A stretch of DNA of 64,000 nt from Bacteroidales bacterium (GCA_019454985.1 JACFNF010000006.1:88032-152031), one strand, 5' to 3'. Shown: positions 46,273-56,566, counted from the stretch's first letter. The notes: generated by a model from the letters alone, not told the origin. Numbers and translations: made by a program.

Positions 46273-47811
46273 ATGGACAAAAAGACAAAAAGAAGTCGGG
46301 CATTGCCTTTTACAAGTGGTGAAAATCAGCTCAGTACGATGATGGAACATGGCCGCATTCCACCTCAGGCTGTGGATGTAGAGGAAGTCGTACTCGGAGC
46401 GTTGATGCTTCAGAAAGAAGCTGTTTCAAGCGTGATTGACATTTTACAACCGGAGGTATTTTACAAAGAAGCCCATCAACGCATTTTCAACAGCATTAAA
46501 AACCTCTTTGCAAATTCAAACCCGATTGATATTCTGACCGTGACCAAGGAGTTGCTTTCTACCGGCGAGCTCGATTTGGTCGGAGGTCCGTATTATATTT
46601 CGCAATTGACCAACCGCGTGGTTTCATCGGCAAATATTGAGTTTCACGCCCGCATCCTGCTACAGAAGTTCATTCAGCGCGAGCTCATAAGGATTTCGTC
46701 GGAGATTATCCACGATGCCTATGAGGACACAACCGATGTTTTCGACTTATTAGACAAGGCCGAGTCTGGACTTTTCCAGGTAAGTGAGTCGAATCTTCGC
46801 CGAAGTTTTCTTTCGATGCCCGAATTGGTGAAAGAAGCCATCAAAGATATTGAGGCAGCCAAACAAGCCGGCAACAGCCTGATTGGTGTCGGGTCGGGCT
46901 ACACCGAGCTCGACAAGATTACGCAAGGCTGGCAAAAGAGCGATCTGATCATTCTTGCTGCGCGGCCAAGTATGGGGAAAACTGCCTTTGCGTTAAACCT
47001 CGCCCGCAACGCTGCCGTGATGTTCAGCAAGCCGGTGGCTTTCTTCTCGCTTGAGATGTCGGCCATACAACTTGTGCTGCGTCTGATTTCCAGCGAAACC
47101 AAACTCATTGCCGAAAAACTCCGCAAAGGCTCTTTAGAAGATTACGAATGGCAGCAACTTGTCACGAAAGTGACACCTTTGGTCAATGCCAAGCTTTTTA
47201 TTGACGACACGCCTCAGCTTTCGATTTTTGAACTCCGCGCCAAATGCAGGAGATTGAAGCAACAATTCGACATCCAAATGGTCTTTGTTGATTATTTGCA
47301 ACTGATGACGACCGGCGGCGAAAATATTGGCAACCGCGAGCAGGAAATCAGCGCCATCTCGCGTTCGCTCAAGAGCTTAGCCAAAGAGTTAAACATCCCT
47401 GTTCTGGCGCTTTCGCAGTTGAGCCGATCGGTAGAAAGCCGTCCGGGATCGAAGAAACCCATCCTTTCCGACCTGAGGGAATCGGGCGCCATCGAACAGG
47501 ATGCCGATATGGTCATCTTCATCTACCGACCCGAATATTATGGATATCTTGAAGGTGATAACAAGGAAGACCTTTCCGATGCAGCTTTTATCAATATTGC
47601 CAAAAACCGTAACGGCCGCACAGATGAAGTGAAACTAAGATTTATCAAGAGATTTGCCCGATTCGACGACTATGTTCAATCCTCCAGTTTACCTATCCAG
47701 CATGAACACTCGCTGAGCCCGAACACCGAATTTGAACAACAGACAAAAAACGTTTTATCACGGATGGACGAAGTTAGTGATCAAATCCGCGAAGAAGACC
47801 CAAACTTCTAA
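46273..47811 (+). CDS. dnaB: Replicative DNA helicase
   Basis: The 512-residue protein has an N-terminal helical domain (RIPPQAVDVEEVVLGALM) and a RecA-like C-terminal ATPase with Walker A ARPSMGKTAF (230-239). Also present are FFSLEMSA, VFVDYLQLM and the ALSQLSRSVESR / LRDLRESG-type loops. Size and motifs are normal, with no intein insert. It unwinds DNA at the replication fork. An alternative start at Met23/Met24 (MMEHGRIPPQ, near 46339) fits the promoter better, because the upstream ATG would be leaderless. Confidence 0.95.
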   Translation: MDKKTKRSRALPFTSGENQLSTMMEHGRIPPQAVDVEEVVLGALMLQKEAVSSVIDILQPEVFYKEAHQRIFNSIKNLFANSNPIDILTVTKELLSTGELDLVGGPYYISQLTNRVVSSANIEFHARILLQKFIQRELIRISSEIIHDAYEDTTDVFDLLDKAESGLFQVSESNLRRSFLSMPELVKEAIKDIEAAKQAGNSLIGVGSGYTELDKITQGWQKSDLIILAARPSMGKTAFALNLARNAAVMFSKPVAFFSLEMSAIQLVLRLISSETKLIAEKLRKGSLEDYEWQQLVTKVTPLVNAKLFIDDTPQLSIFELRAKCRRLKQQFDIQMVFVDYLQLMTTGGENIGNREQEISAISRSLKSLAKELNIPVLALSQLSRSVESRPGSKKPILSDLRESGAIEQDADMVIFIYRPEYYGYLEGDNKEDLSDAAFINIAKNRNGRTDEVKLRFIKRFARFDDYVQSSSLPIQHEHSLSPNTEFEQQTKNVLSRMDEVSDQIREEDPNF

Positions 47812-47824
47812 TCCCCACTGTCAA

Positions 47825-48646
47825 ATGAAAAAAATCTTTCTTTTTTCGATGATCTGGCTGATAGCCAACATCACTTTTGCCCAAAAGAGCATTCGATTGG
47901 CCTATCAACTTGAGCAGGGTCAACATTTTGAGATGTTGATCAAAAATAATCAGACCATTTCTATGTCAATGGCCGGACAAACCATGGTTTTGCAGCAGCA
48001 GGTAGAGATGACGCAAACCGCCGATGTGACTGAGGTGAGCGCCGACAAACAACAGATGGCAATGGATCTGACTTATACTGCCATACGTTTGAAACAGAAT
48101 GCGATGGGAATGGAAACGGTGTGGGATTCCAAAAAACCTGACGACAACAGCAACCCTATTGGTAAACAAATTGGTGAAGCGCTTGGGAAAAGCCTGAATA
48201 AACCGATTCATATCGTAATTGACCCGGTTGGGAAACCTATGAGTCTTGACAAAGGATCGGAAAACAGTCAGAAAGTCAACCTCTCCGGGTTAGAAACCGG
48301 CATGATGGTTGTTTTTCCAGAGCATGAGTTACAACTTAATGAGAGCTGGCAAACAAAGATCCAGCCCGATCCATCGAGCGACTTCACAATAGAATCAACT
48401 TATGTTCTGGAAAGCATCAGTGGTAAAAAAGCTACCATCAGCTTCAACGGAACCATCAGTGGAACCAAGATGATGGGCGAGAAAGCGCTTGTAAGCGGCA
48501 CCATCACCGGAAAATCAGAAGTAAACCTGCAAACCGGCTGGACTCTTTCGAGCTCGGTCAATCAAAAGTTAGAAATGGAAATGGAACAGCAGGGAATGCG
48601 AATTCCAATGCAACTCAGCAGTTTTATTGAGCTAACAACAAAATAA
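47825..48646 (+). CDS. DUF6263-like exported protein
   Basis: From the ATG at 47825 (MKKIFLFSMIWLIANITFAQ, signal peptide) the protein is 273 residues, 13 bp after dnaB; the open frame begins earlier, inside dnaB. The rest is beta-rich with many polar repeats of the type VEMTQTADVTEVSADKQQMA. It resembles DUF6263 proteins of unknown function. Periplasmic or outer-membrane location is inferred from the signal peptide. Confidence 0.65.
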   Translation: MKKIFLFSMIWLIANITFAQKSIRLAYQLEQGQHFEMLIKNNQTISMSMAGQTMVLQQQVEMTQTADVTEVSADKQQMAMDLTYTAIRLKQNAMGMETVWDSKKPDDNSNPIGKQIGEALGKSLNKPIHIVIDPVGKPMSLDKGSENSQKVNLSGLETGMMVVFPEHELQLNESWQTKIQPDPSSDFTIESTYVLESISGKKATISFNGTISGTKMMGEKALVSGTITGKSEVNLQTGWTLSSSVNQKLEMEMEQQGMRIPMQLSSFIELTTK

Positions 48647-48690
48647 CCAATGCCATATCGCTCGCAAGAGATTGAAATATTGAGATATAT

Positions 48691-49428
48691 GTGAAAACAA
48701 AACGAAAAAAAAAACAAAGAAACCGGTTCCAAAAACTTATGGCAGTCCTTCGCACAGTAGTGATGGCTGCCGGAATCTTTTTTATTGTTTTGTTGGCACT
48801 CAGCTTCACCTCTCTCCCCTATCGGCTCTATCATTCTTTAGGAACCAAGCTCACGACCAAAATCACCCAACCGCCTGATCTGATTGTGCTTCTGGGTGCA
48901 GGAGGGATGCCCGGAGGCGAGAGCCTGATCCGTATTCATTACACTCTTATCCTTGCGGGGCGATACCCGCAAAGCCGTATTGTAGTGGCTTTGCCCGCCG
49001 ATACGGTTTCTTTTGAAAAAAGCGATCATTACCGCATTGTCAGCGAACTTATCAATTCCGGTATTGATAGCTCGAGAATCATCTCCGAAACCAAAGGCAC
49101 CAACACCTATGAACAAGTCATACAAATTGACAGTTTAATTCAACAGCACGACAATCAAATCGTTATCGTCACATCGCCCGAACATATGTATCGTGCCATT
49201 CGCTGTTTCCGGAAACGGGGATTTTCCTGGGTGAACGGGCTGCCAGCTTTTGAAAATGCTTTCGAGGAACAACTATTGATTCACTCGAGAGGCAAAAAAA
49301 AATCAGCTAAAACGCTCAACGAAAACCTCGATCTGCGGTACAATATGTGGAGTTATCTCCAATACGAAATCAAAGTGTTGAGAGAATACACTGCCATTAT
49401 CTATTACAAACTCAGGGGGCGTATCTGA
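48691..49428 (+). CDS. SanA/YdcF-family (DUF218-like) membrane protein
   Basis: The 245-residue protein starts with GTG at 48691, with a basic N-terminus and one membrane helix (about 17-40). The following domain has LIVLLGAGGMPGGESLIRI, SRIISETKGTNTYEQVI and IVIVTSPEHMYRAIRCFRKR, the features of DUF218/SanA/YdcF proteins. These affect envelope integrity in enterobacteria, but the biochemistry is not settled. No operon link is clear, and the previous gene ends 44 bp upstream. Confidence 0.8.
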   Translation: MKTKRKKKQRNRFQKLMAVLRTVVMAAGIFFIVLLALSFTSLPYRLYHSLGTKLTTKITQPPDLIVLLGAGGMPGGESLIRIHYTLILAGRYPQSRIVVALPADTVSFEKSDHYRIVSELINSGIDSSRIISETKGTNTYEQVIQIDSLIQQHDNQIVIVTSPEHMYRAIRCFRKRGFSWVNGLPAFENAFEEQLLIHSRGKKKSAKTLNENLDLRYNMWSYLQYEIKVLREYTAIIYYKLRGRI

Positions 49429-49538
49429 AGCTGACATAATTTCTGCACAGTTGCGCTCAATACCGTGTCTGGATGATTTTTACTGTCAAAACCCTATCAA
49501 ACATTTGACATTGTACATAGAGGGAGTTTTGTTTTTTT

Positions 49539-49546
49539 TACTTTTG
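49539..49546 (+). promoter_or_regulatory. Candidate -7 box of giant protease gene
   Basis: TACTTTTG lies 38 bp before the ATG at 49585 and matches TAnnTTTG. No well-spaced TTTG is present; the nearest weak match is ATTG at 49510-49513, 25 nt away. Confidence 0.4.
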
Positions 49547-49584
49547 TCGAAAATCTCAGCGAAAACTATTAATAACCAATTCCT

Positions 49585-52500
49585 ATGAGAAATTATTTTT
49601 ACTTCATTGCTTTATGTCTGCTAGTTGGTATTCATACTCTTACTGCCCAGACATCCTACAAAGTGACTCTTGGAGAACGACCGTTCATTGATTTGAATAA
49701 AGTACCGGAAAGCGCTTATCAATCAGGTCGTTTTCTGATTAAAATCAAGCCCGAATATGCTTCAGCTATTACTGCCTCTCCGGTAATGGATGCAGATGGC
49801 GGCATCCAGTTTGGTCTGGCTTCGCTCGATGCATTAAACCTACATATGGGTGTTCAAAAAACAAAGCAGTATTTTTATTCTCCTGCCTTCAATTACACTT
49901 TCACCGAACGGCATCGGGCATGGGGTCTTCATCTTTGGTATGTGATGGATTACGACAGCCGCGCTTCGGTAAAAGATGTTGTGGAACAATACCGCAAGTT
50001 GCCGGAGATCGAGGCAGCTGAGCCCATTTACAAAAAACACCGAATCGCACAGGTATCAAACCCTAAGGATTCCGGTCAGGAAGATGGAGATGATGAGGGC
50101 GGGAAGTCCACAAACTGGACTCCAAACGACCCACAATTCAGCAACCAGTGGCATTATCACAACACCGGACAGCAATCGGGCACAGCCGATAAAGACATTG
50201 ACCTGCCCGAAGCCTGGGAAATTGAAAAAGGAAACTCCAACGTCATCGTGGCCATCATTGATGGGGGTATCCAGATTAACCATCCCGATATTGTTGGGAA
50301 CCTTTGGTCGGGGATTGGCTACAATTTTGTGAACAACAACACTACCATTCTGGCTGATGCTCACGGCACGCACGTGGCCGGCACGGTTGCTGCCGTCAAC
50401 AATAACGCTACCGGTGTTTCGGGTATTGCCGGCGGTTCAGGTAGCGGCGATGGTGTGAGATTGATGAGTTGCCAGGTTTTTACCGATAATGATGCCGATG
50501 GATTTCATATTGCACCAGTTTGGGCTGCCGACAATGGTGCATCAATCTCGCAAAACAGTTGGGGATACGACAATGTGAACGTTTACAACCAGCCCGAGCT
50601 CACTGCCATTGACTATTTCAACGCCAATGGCGGCGGCACCGCACTCACCGGAGGCATCACCATTTTTGCCGCCGGAAACGACAACTCCTCTGGCCAATGG
50701 TATCCCGGCTGCTACTCAGGTGCTTACGGAGTGGCTGCCACCAACAACAAAGACCAAAAAGCATGGTATTCCAATTATGACACCTGGGTTGACATTTCAG
50801 CCCCCGGCGGTGAGACCAATTCAGTTACTGCCAGAGGCGTTCTGAGCACCATCAAAGGCTCAAGTTACGCTTATTATCAGGGCACATCCATGGCTTGTCC
50901 GCATGTTTCGGGAGTGGCTGCTTTGATAGTTTCCAGAGCTTACGGCGTGTTATCCAATACCCAGGTCAGGGATATTCTAAGCAATACTGCTGATAATCAC
51001 TACGCCGACAACCCAACTTTTATTGGTAAGCTTGGTGCCGGAAGGCTCAACGCACATTCAGCCTTGCTGGCCACAGTGGAATTGCTTTCAGGCCTGATGC
51101 CTCCCGCCACTTTAACGGCCACCGGAGCCGGTATTTCCCAGATCAACCTGAACTGGACTAAAAATACCAACAACAATGATGTGATGATCGTTTGGGCACC
51201 TACATCAACCATTGGAAATCCGGTAAACGGAACCAATTATTCGATCGGACAAGCAATCTCCGGTGGAGGCACTGTGCTTTACAAAGGAAGTGCAACCTCT
51301 TATGCCCATACCGGCCTGAATATGGGAACGACCTATTATTACAAAGCATTCTCATACGATTCGGGCAATCAATATTCATTTGGGAAAACAGCCAATGCCT
51401 CTACTTCATGTGCGATATACACACTACCTATCAATGAATCTTTTGCTGCAGGTATTTTGCCCAATTGTTGGGTCATCACCGATAATGTCGGCAGCGGGCA
51501 AACCTGGACCATCGGTTCATTCACGCCCAGCTCCAATGTTCCTGCTCTCACAGCACCTTATGCTTATCTCGACAGTGATGGATACGGATACGGGAATTCT
51601 CAAAATTCCGATTTGATCACACCTGAACTTAACCTCTCCTCTTTCACGAGTGTCAACTTATATTTCAAGCATTTTTACCGGCATTATACCGGTTCGACGG
51701 CAAAGCTCAGCTATTCCATTGACGGAGGAAACACCTGGACTCAAATTTCATCCTGGTCGGCCACTACGACCAATCCTCTTGTGTTTGACCAGGCCATTGC
51801 CGCCGTTGCCGGACAAGCTTCGGTGAAATTCAAATGGAATTTTACCGGCAACTGGGGATATTATTGGGCTATTGACGACATTGCCATTACCGGAAGTTCC
51901 TCCTCTGTTGTTCTCAATGTCAGTCCGTCAAATCAGAATGTGACGGCGGCGGCCGGCAGCACTTCTTTTACCGTTACTTCCAATGCAAGTTGGACAGCTT
52001 CGAGCAACCAGGGTTGGTGTACGGTTACGCCCAGCGGTAACAACAACGGTACAATTACCGCCACTTATACCGAAAACACCACGGCTAATCCGCGTGTGGC
52101 CACCATCACCGTTACCGCTCCGGGAGCTACTCCTGTCAACGTAACAGTAACTCAGGCCGGCGCTGTTCTGACGCCTTTGGCTGAGGTGCTTCTGCGGCCT
52201 CAGCAAATTGACCTCTCAGCCAGCACCTCGCGCAGCGCCGTCTTGATGAAAGTGAGCAATTATTCCTCAGACGACTTAAAATACCGACTTTACAACGGTT
52301 CCAATCAGTACAATTGCTGGGATGGCACAGCCTTTGTCACAAGCAGCACTTATTCTGCCAATCCCTCCATTCCAGGCACGCCAACCACAAGCAGCACATG
52401 GTGGATCATGTTTGAAAGAGGAAACAACAACTCGGCAACAGCCAGTTACCGCGACCGTCTTGGGCCAGCTTACAACGCCAATTATCAAACGGTCAGCCTG

Positions 52501-55500
52501 CCCGCAGCAACTTCAATTACCAATCCTGTTACTATTACCGGAAATCTGCCAATCACTTCAGCCAGTTATCCGCTTGACCAGCGTTATGTAGTTTTGGCCT
52601 ACGATGACGTCTCGGGCGGTAATCTGATCAGTGCGACAGCGTCTGACATCACAACGGGAGCCTATTCGGTAGTGGTATCCGATGGCATCGTTATCAAGCG
52701 CCTTGAAGTGCGTGACCAGTTGAACGTTTTGATGGAGCAGGCTACCGGCACCTGGCCTTCCACCGAGCCCATCACGGTGTTCAACCTAAGCGGTGGCGGC
52801 ACCTATTGCGACAATGGCTCACCGAGTGGAATTTCTGCCACTTTAAGTGGTTCGGAAAATGGTGTGAATTATCAGCTTTACCAAAATGGAAATCCAAGTG
52901 GAGCCGCCGTTGCCGGTACTGGCTCCGCTCTGACCTGGAGCAACTTGGAAGCCGGAACTTATACAGCCAAAGCAACCAAAGGCGGCAACACTGTTGATAT
53001 GAACGGCACCGTAAGCGTAACAGCCCAAAACCCGGTTGTGCCTTCGGTGAGTTTCACTGCCAGCCAGAACAACGTCTGCGAGGGAACTCAGGTTACTTTC
53101 ATTGCTATTCCGGTCAACGGCGGAAGCAATCTTTCTTTTGCCTGGACAGTAAACAGTGTGGCAGCAGGTCAAAACAGCGCAAGCTTTACCTATGCGCCCA
53201 GCAATGGCGATGTTGTCGGATTAACGATGACCTCTTCGGCAGGGTGCGTGACAGTGAACCCTGTAAGCGCCGCACCGCTCACCATGGCGGTCAACCCATC
53301 CAATATTGTTTCAGTGACCATTGCACCGGATGCCAACCCTGTGTGCAGTGGCACGACTGTCACTTTCAACGCTCAAGCCGTCAACGGCGGCTCGGCGCCT
53401 GCTTATCAATGGAAGGTGAACAATCAAAACGTGGGTACAAACAGCTCCACCTTCCAATATGTACCCGCCAATGGCGATCATGTGGAAACGGTATTGACTT
53501 CAAACGTAAGTTGTGCAACCAATAATCCTGCAACCTCTAACACTGTGATCATGCAAGTATCTGCAAATGTTGCGGCTTCCGTGAGCATCATGGCCGATAA
53601 CACCACAGTTTGCCAGGGGCAGCCCGTCAACCTCACTGCAAATCCTGTGAACGGCGGCAGCAATCCTGTTTTTCAATGGTATTTAAACAGTCAGGCAGTT
53701 GGCACAAACAGTGCAACTTACAGCTTCACTCCTTCGTCAGGCGATCAGGTATATGTTGTGATGACTTCATCACTTCCGTGTGTTACCGGAAGTCCTGCCA
53801 CCTCCGGCATCTTCTCACCAACGGTTAATCCTATGGTCAATGCTTCCGTTAGTTTCACCGCAAGCCAGAACAATATCTGCGAGGGTACTCAGGTTACATT
53901 CATCGCCAGCCCGGTTAACGGAGGCACCAATCCTGTTTTTGCCTGGACAGTAAACAATGTGGCTGTCGGTCAAAATAGCTCAAGCTTTGCTTATACACCA
54001 GTGAATGGCGATGTTGTCGGTCTCAGCATGACTTCTTCAGCCGGCTGTGTGGCTGTGAATCCCGTGAGCGCCACACCGCTCACCATGACCGTCAATCCGA
54101 CGCAGCCTGTTACGGTAACCATTACTCCGGATGCCAACCCGGTATGCAGCGGCACAGCCGTTACTTTCAGCGCTCAGGCCGTCAACGGAGGCTCGGCGCC
54201 TGCTTATCAATGGAAGGTGAACAATCAGAACGTGGGTACAAACAGCTCCACCTTCCAATATGTACCCGCCAATGGTGACCATGTGGAAACGGTATTAACC
54301 TCAAATGTCGCTTGCGCCACGAATAACCCTGCCACCTCAAACAGTGTAGTGATGCAGGTTTCAACAAGTGTTGCGGCTTCGGTTAATATCATTGCCAACA
54401 ATGGCACACCCTGCGAGGGAGAAACGGTCACTTTCACGGCAATTCCGGTCAACGGTGGGAATAACCCGGTTTATCAATGGCTTGTCAATAATCAGGCTGC
54501 CGGAACCAATAGTGCAAATTTCAGCTTTATCCCACAAAATGGCGACAAAGTTCAAGTGAAAATGACTTCTTCTTTGGGTTGTGTAACCAATAACCCGGTC
54601 AGTTCCAACATCGTGACCATGGCCACACACCCTGTTCAACTCACCCTCCAAGCTTTACCTGCACAGTCGGGCACCGTAAATATGAGTGGCACTCCGGTTG
54701 TTGGGCAAACGGTACAGCTTTCGGCTGTTGCTGCTTCGGGCTGGACTTTTGTCAACTGGACAAATTCACTGAATCAGGTTTTATCGTCCTCAGCCACCTT
54801 TAGCTATATGGTTACGGATTGTCAAAATACGATCACTGCCAATTTTGCCTCGGCTTCGCAGACAAGCATCTCAGGAAAGTTGTTGACGTTTAACCCGAAT
54901 GAAATCCCGCTCTCATCGCCTTATTCCAACGGTGATTTCTTTGTCCAGCTTTTTGACGGAAGTCAGGCCGCAAGTCAGCCACAAGCAATTCAAACCAATA
55001 CCGCATTCACTTTCAACGGTTTACAATCGGGCAAGCAATATCGCTTAAAAATCTGGGATCAGCCTTCAACCGACCTCGTTCAACAGTCGTGGAGCTGGAA
55101 CAACTGGGGAGGAGTCACCTCTGTGGACGCGCTCATTGTGAGCTATATGTCAGCCGGAAACCCGATTGTACAGAATTTCCCATGGATAGCCACTTCGGCT
55201 GAACCTGAACATACCGCTTTTGCCAAAAGCATAGCCGATGCAAACTCAAGCAACTCCATCACTGCTTTGGACGCTTTGACTTTGCTCTTCCGCACCATCA
55301 ACCATCCCGATTCCAAACCCTTCCCCGGCGGTAAACCCGACTTTTTGGCCTTTGCACAGAAAGTAAGCAGCCTTAGCAGTCAGGTCTATCCGAACGACCC
55401 GGAGATTGAGTTTGAGCGCTATGGCACTTATACCGCCAATTCACAGGCAAGCTCGGTTTACCAAATCGCTACTTTGCCTGCAACCGTAAGTGGCAACAAC

Positions 55501-56241
55501 TATTTCATGGTGTATTATGTGCCTGTCGGCGATGTGAATGCCTCTTTCGTTCAGAACGCCGGAAACAAAAGTCAGACCTTGTTTACCACTACAACACACG
55601 ATATGACTTCTGACAACGTGTTGATTGAGGTTGCCTCGCATTTGAACGTAGCCGCTTTCAACCTGAATTTGCAGTACGACCCGGCACTCATCGAAGTTCG
55701 TGAGGTGCAGGACTACGAAATTGTGTATAACAACGCAAATGAAGGACTGCTTTCGGTTGCCTTCTTAGACCAGAACGGAAAAGAGCTATGGCCTGGCGAC
55801 GCCTTGATAGCCATTGATGTAACCTTCAAGCGTCAACCTTTGGAAGGTGAAATATTCTTTAAGCCTGTTGGCAACAACTCCTGGGCCGACAGAAATGCCA
55901 CCGATATTCCATTTGTGGAACTGAGTTTGCCGGCTTTTGGAACGCCAAACACGGGAAATCTTGCAGAAGCCGAGCCCGTTGTGATGGCCTACCCGAATCC
56001 TTTTGCAGAAAAAACCACTTTACACATCAATTTACCTGAAGCTGCAAATGTCCGGTTAAAGCTGTTCAACAGCCTTGGCAAACAATTGGCCGAACAGGAA
56101 TGGAACCAGGCCAAAGGCAGCCACAGGATTGAGATTTCGAGCGAAGAGTTATCCGGCAAAGGGGTATATCTGTTTGAGATTCTAATCAGTACTCCAAACC
56201 GAACAAGCCTGAAACGCGGCACGCTGATTATGGTAAACTAA
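49585..56241 (+). CDS. Giant T9SS-exported subtilisin-like protease with Ig-like repeats
   Basis: The 2218-residue protein has a signal peptide (FIALCLLVGIHTLTAQ) and an N-terminal inhibitor-like region. The S8 peptidase has Asp226 (IIDGG), His260 (HGTHVAG) and Ser435 (GTSMACPHVSG). Next come a fibronectin-like segment, a MAM/choice-of-anchor-like domain and a BACON-type domain (about 773-860). Six Ig-like repeats of about 89 residues span about 1153-1677, followed by an InlB-like B repeat, a dockerin-like segment (about 1846-1905) and a cohesin-like domain (about 2009-2122). The C-terminus (AYPNPFAEKTTL onward, 2135-2218) is a type IX sorting domain. It is expected to be exported across the outer membrane and act on extracellular proteins. 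The host protein or polysaccharide bound is unknown. Confidence 0.93.
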   Translation: MRNYFYFIALCLLVGIHTLTAQTSYKVTLGERPFIDLNKVPESAYQSGRFLIKIKPEYASAITASPVMDADGGIQFGLASLDALNLHMGVQKTKQYFYSPAFNYTFTERHRAWGLHLWYVMDYDSRASVKDVVEQYRKLPEIEAAEPIYKKHRIAQVSNPKDSGQEDGDDEGGKSTNWTPNDPQFSNQWHYHNTGQQSGTADKDIDLPEAWEIEKGNSNVIVAIIDGGIQINHPDIVGNLWSGIGYNFVNNNTTILADAHGTHVAGTVAAVNNNATGVSGIAGGSGSGDGVRLMSCQVFTDNDADGFHIAPVWAADNGASISQNSWGYDNVNVYNQPELTAIDYFNANGGGTALTGGITIFAAGNDNSSGQWYPGCYSGAYGVAATNNKDQKAWYSNYDTWVDISAPGGETNSVTARGVLSTIKGSSYAYYQGTSMACPHVSGVAALIVSRAYGVLSNTQVRDILSNTADNHYADNPTFIGKLGAGRLNAHSALLATVELLSGLMPPATLTATGAGISQINLNWTKNTNNNDVMIVWAPTSTIGNPVNGTNYSIGQAISGGGTVLYKGSATSYAHTGLNMGTTYYYKAFSYDSGNQYSFGKTANASTSCAIYTLPINESFAAGILPNCWVITDNVGSGQTWTIGSFTPSSNVPALTAPYAYLDSDGYGYGNSQNSDLITPELNLSSFTSVNLYFKHFYRHYTGSTAKLSYSIDGGNTWTQISSWSATTTNPLVFDQAIAAVAGQASVKFKWNFTGNWGYYWAIDDIAITGSSSSVVLNVSPSNQNVTAAAGSTSFTVTSNASWTASSNQGWCTVTPSGNNNGTITATYTENTTANPRVATITVTAPGATPVNVTVTQAGAVLTPLAEVLLRPQQIDLSASTSRSAVLMKVSNYSSDDLKYRLYNGSNQYNCWDGTAFVTSSTYSANPSIPGTPTTSSTWWIMFERGNNNSATASYRDRLGPAYNANYQTVSLPAATSITNPVTITGNLPITSASYPLDQRYVVLAYDDVSGGNLISATASDITTGAYSVVVSDGIVIKRLEVRDQLNVLMEQATGTWPSTEPITVFNLSGGGTYCDNGSPSGISATLSGSENGVNYQLYQNGNPSGAAVAGTGSALTWSNLEAGTYTAKATKGGNTVDMNGTVSVTAQNPVVPSVSFTASQNNVCEGTQVTFIAIPVNGGSNLSFAWTVNSVAAGQNSASFTYAPSNGDVVGLTMTSSAGCVTVNPVSAAPLTMAVNPSNIVSVTIAPDANPVCSGTTVTFNAQAVNGGSAPAYQWKVNNQNVGTNSSTFQYVPANGDHVETVLTSNVSCATNNPATSNTVIMQVSANVAASVSIMADNTTVCQGQPVNLTANPVNGGSNPVFQWYLNSQAVGTNSATYSFTPSSGDQVYVVMTSSLPCVTGSPATSGIFSPTVNPMVNASVSFTASQNNICEGTQVTFIASPVNGGTNPVFAWTVNNVAVGQNSSSFAYTPVNGDVVGLSMTSSAGCVAVNPVSATPLTMTVNPTQPVTVTITPDANPVCSGTAVTFSAQAVNGGSAPAYQWKVNNQNVGTNSSTFQYVPANGDHVETVLTSNVACATNNPATSNSVVMQVSTSVAASVNIIANNGTPCEGETVTFTAIPVNGGNNPVYQWLVNNQAAGTNSANFSFIPQNGDKVQVKMTSSLGCVTNNPVSSNIVTMATHPVQLTLQALPAQSGTVNMSGTPVVGQTVQLSAVAASGWTFVNWTNSLNQVLSSSATFSYMVTDCQNTITANFASASQTSISGKLLTFNPNEIPLSSPYSNGDFFVQLFDGSQAASQPQAIQTNTAFTFNGLQSGKQYRLKIWDQPSTDLVQQSWSWNNWGGVTSVDALIVSYMSAGNPIVQNFPWIATSAEPEHTAFAKSIADANSSNSITALDALTLLFRTINHPDSKPFPGGKPDFLAFAQKVSSLSSQVYPNDPEIEFERYGTYTANSQASSVYQIATLPATVSGNNYFMVYYVPVGDVNASFVQNAGNKSQTLFTTTTHDMTSDNVLIEVASHLNVAAFNLNLQYDPALIEVREVQDYEIVYNNANEGLLSVAFLDQNGKELWPGDALIAIDVTFKRQPLEGEIFFKPVGNNSWADRNATDIPFVELSLPAFGTPNTGNLAEAEPVVMAYPNPFAEKTTLHINLPEAANVRLKLFNSLGKQLAEQEWNQAKGSHRIEISSEELSGKGVYLFEILISTPNRTSLKRGTLIMVN
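53041..54615 (+). repeat. Six Ig-like repeats including duplicated 801-bp unit
   Basis: Within the protease gene, repeats 1-2-3 and 4-5-6 match in order at an offset of 801 bp. For example ctcggcgcct occurs at 53391 and 54192, with near-identical flanks of about 110 bp in repeats 2 and 5. Every repeat has the core pattern VNGGSxPxxxW and two Cys. The high DNA identity of repeats 2 and 5 points to a recent duplication or gene conversion. Confidence 0.85.
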
Positions 56242-56257
56242 GCCAATTTGCGAAATC

Positions 56258-56296
56258 AAAGAACGCCTTGTCATTTCAACCGACAAGGCGTTCTTT
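56258..56296 (+). terminator. Rho-independent terminator of giant protease gene
   Basis: A 15-bp stem (56258-56272 with 56282-56296) with a 9-nt loop, followed by T residues, 17 bp after the stop of the protease gene. Confidence 0.9.
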
Positions 56297-56513
56297 TTTA
56301 TGCCCAAATGTCAAGCAGTTTTTTTTTCAATACCAGCGTATTAGAAATTCCCTTATTCATTAGCTTTGATCGGCCTCAAAGCCAAGAATAATAGACGTTT
56401 CAGATGACTTTAGCATCATTTTTCCCCATTCAGCCAAAAGCTTCAAATCTCACTCATTTCGAGACTGTTCTCCGCTAAGTTTTTCCCCATAAACGAATAA
56501 GGGTGAAATAAAA

Positions 56514-56544
56514 AACAGCAGGACAGACTTTCTGTCCTGCTGTT
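56514..56544 (-). terminator. Rho-independent terminator of M3 peptidase gene
   Basis: A 14-bp stem (56514-56527 with 56531-56544) with loop CTT. On the minus strand the stem runs into a T-rich stretch. It lies 22 bp beyond the gene end at 56567. Confidence 0.9.
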
Positions 56545-56566
56545 GGTTTTTATTGTTTCATCGAAA

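Larger units (their letters stand above)
56242..56566. other. Intergenic region between convergent genes
   Basis: It holds the two terminators at 56258-56296 and 56514-56544. The roughly 215 bp between them contain no ORF or motif that I recognise. Confidence 0.6.

Noticed and set aside
46273..47811. Intein in dnaB
   Set aside because: The 512-residue length and continuous motifs leave no room for an insert.
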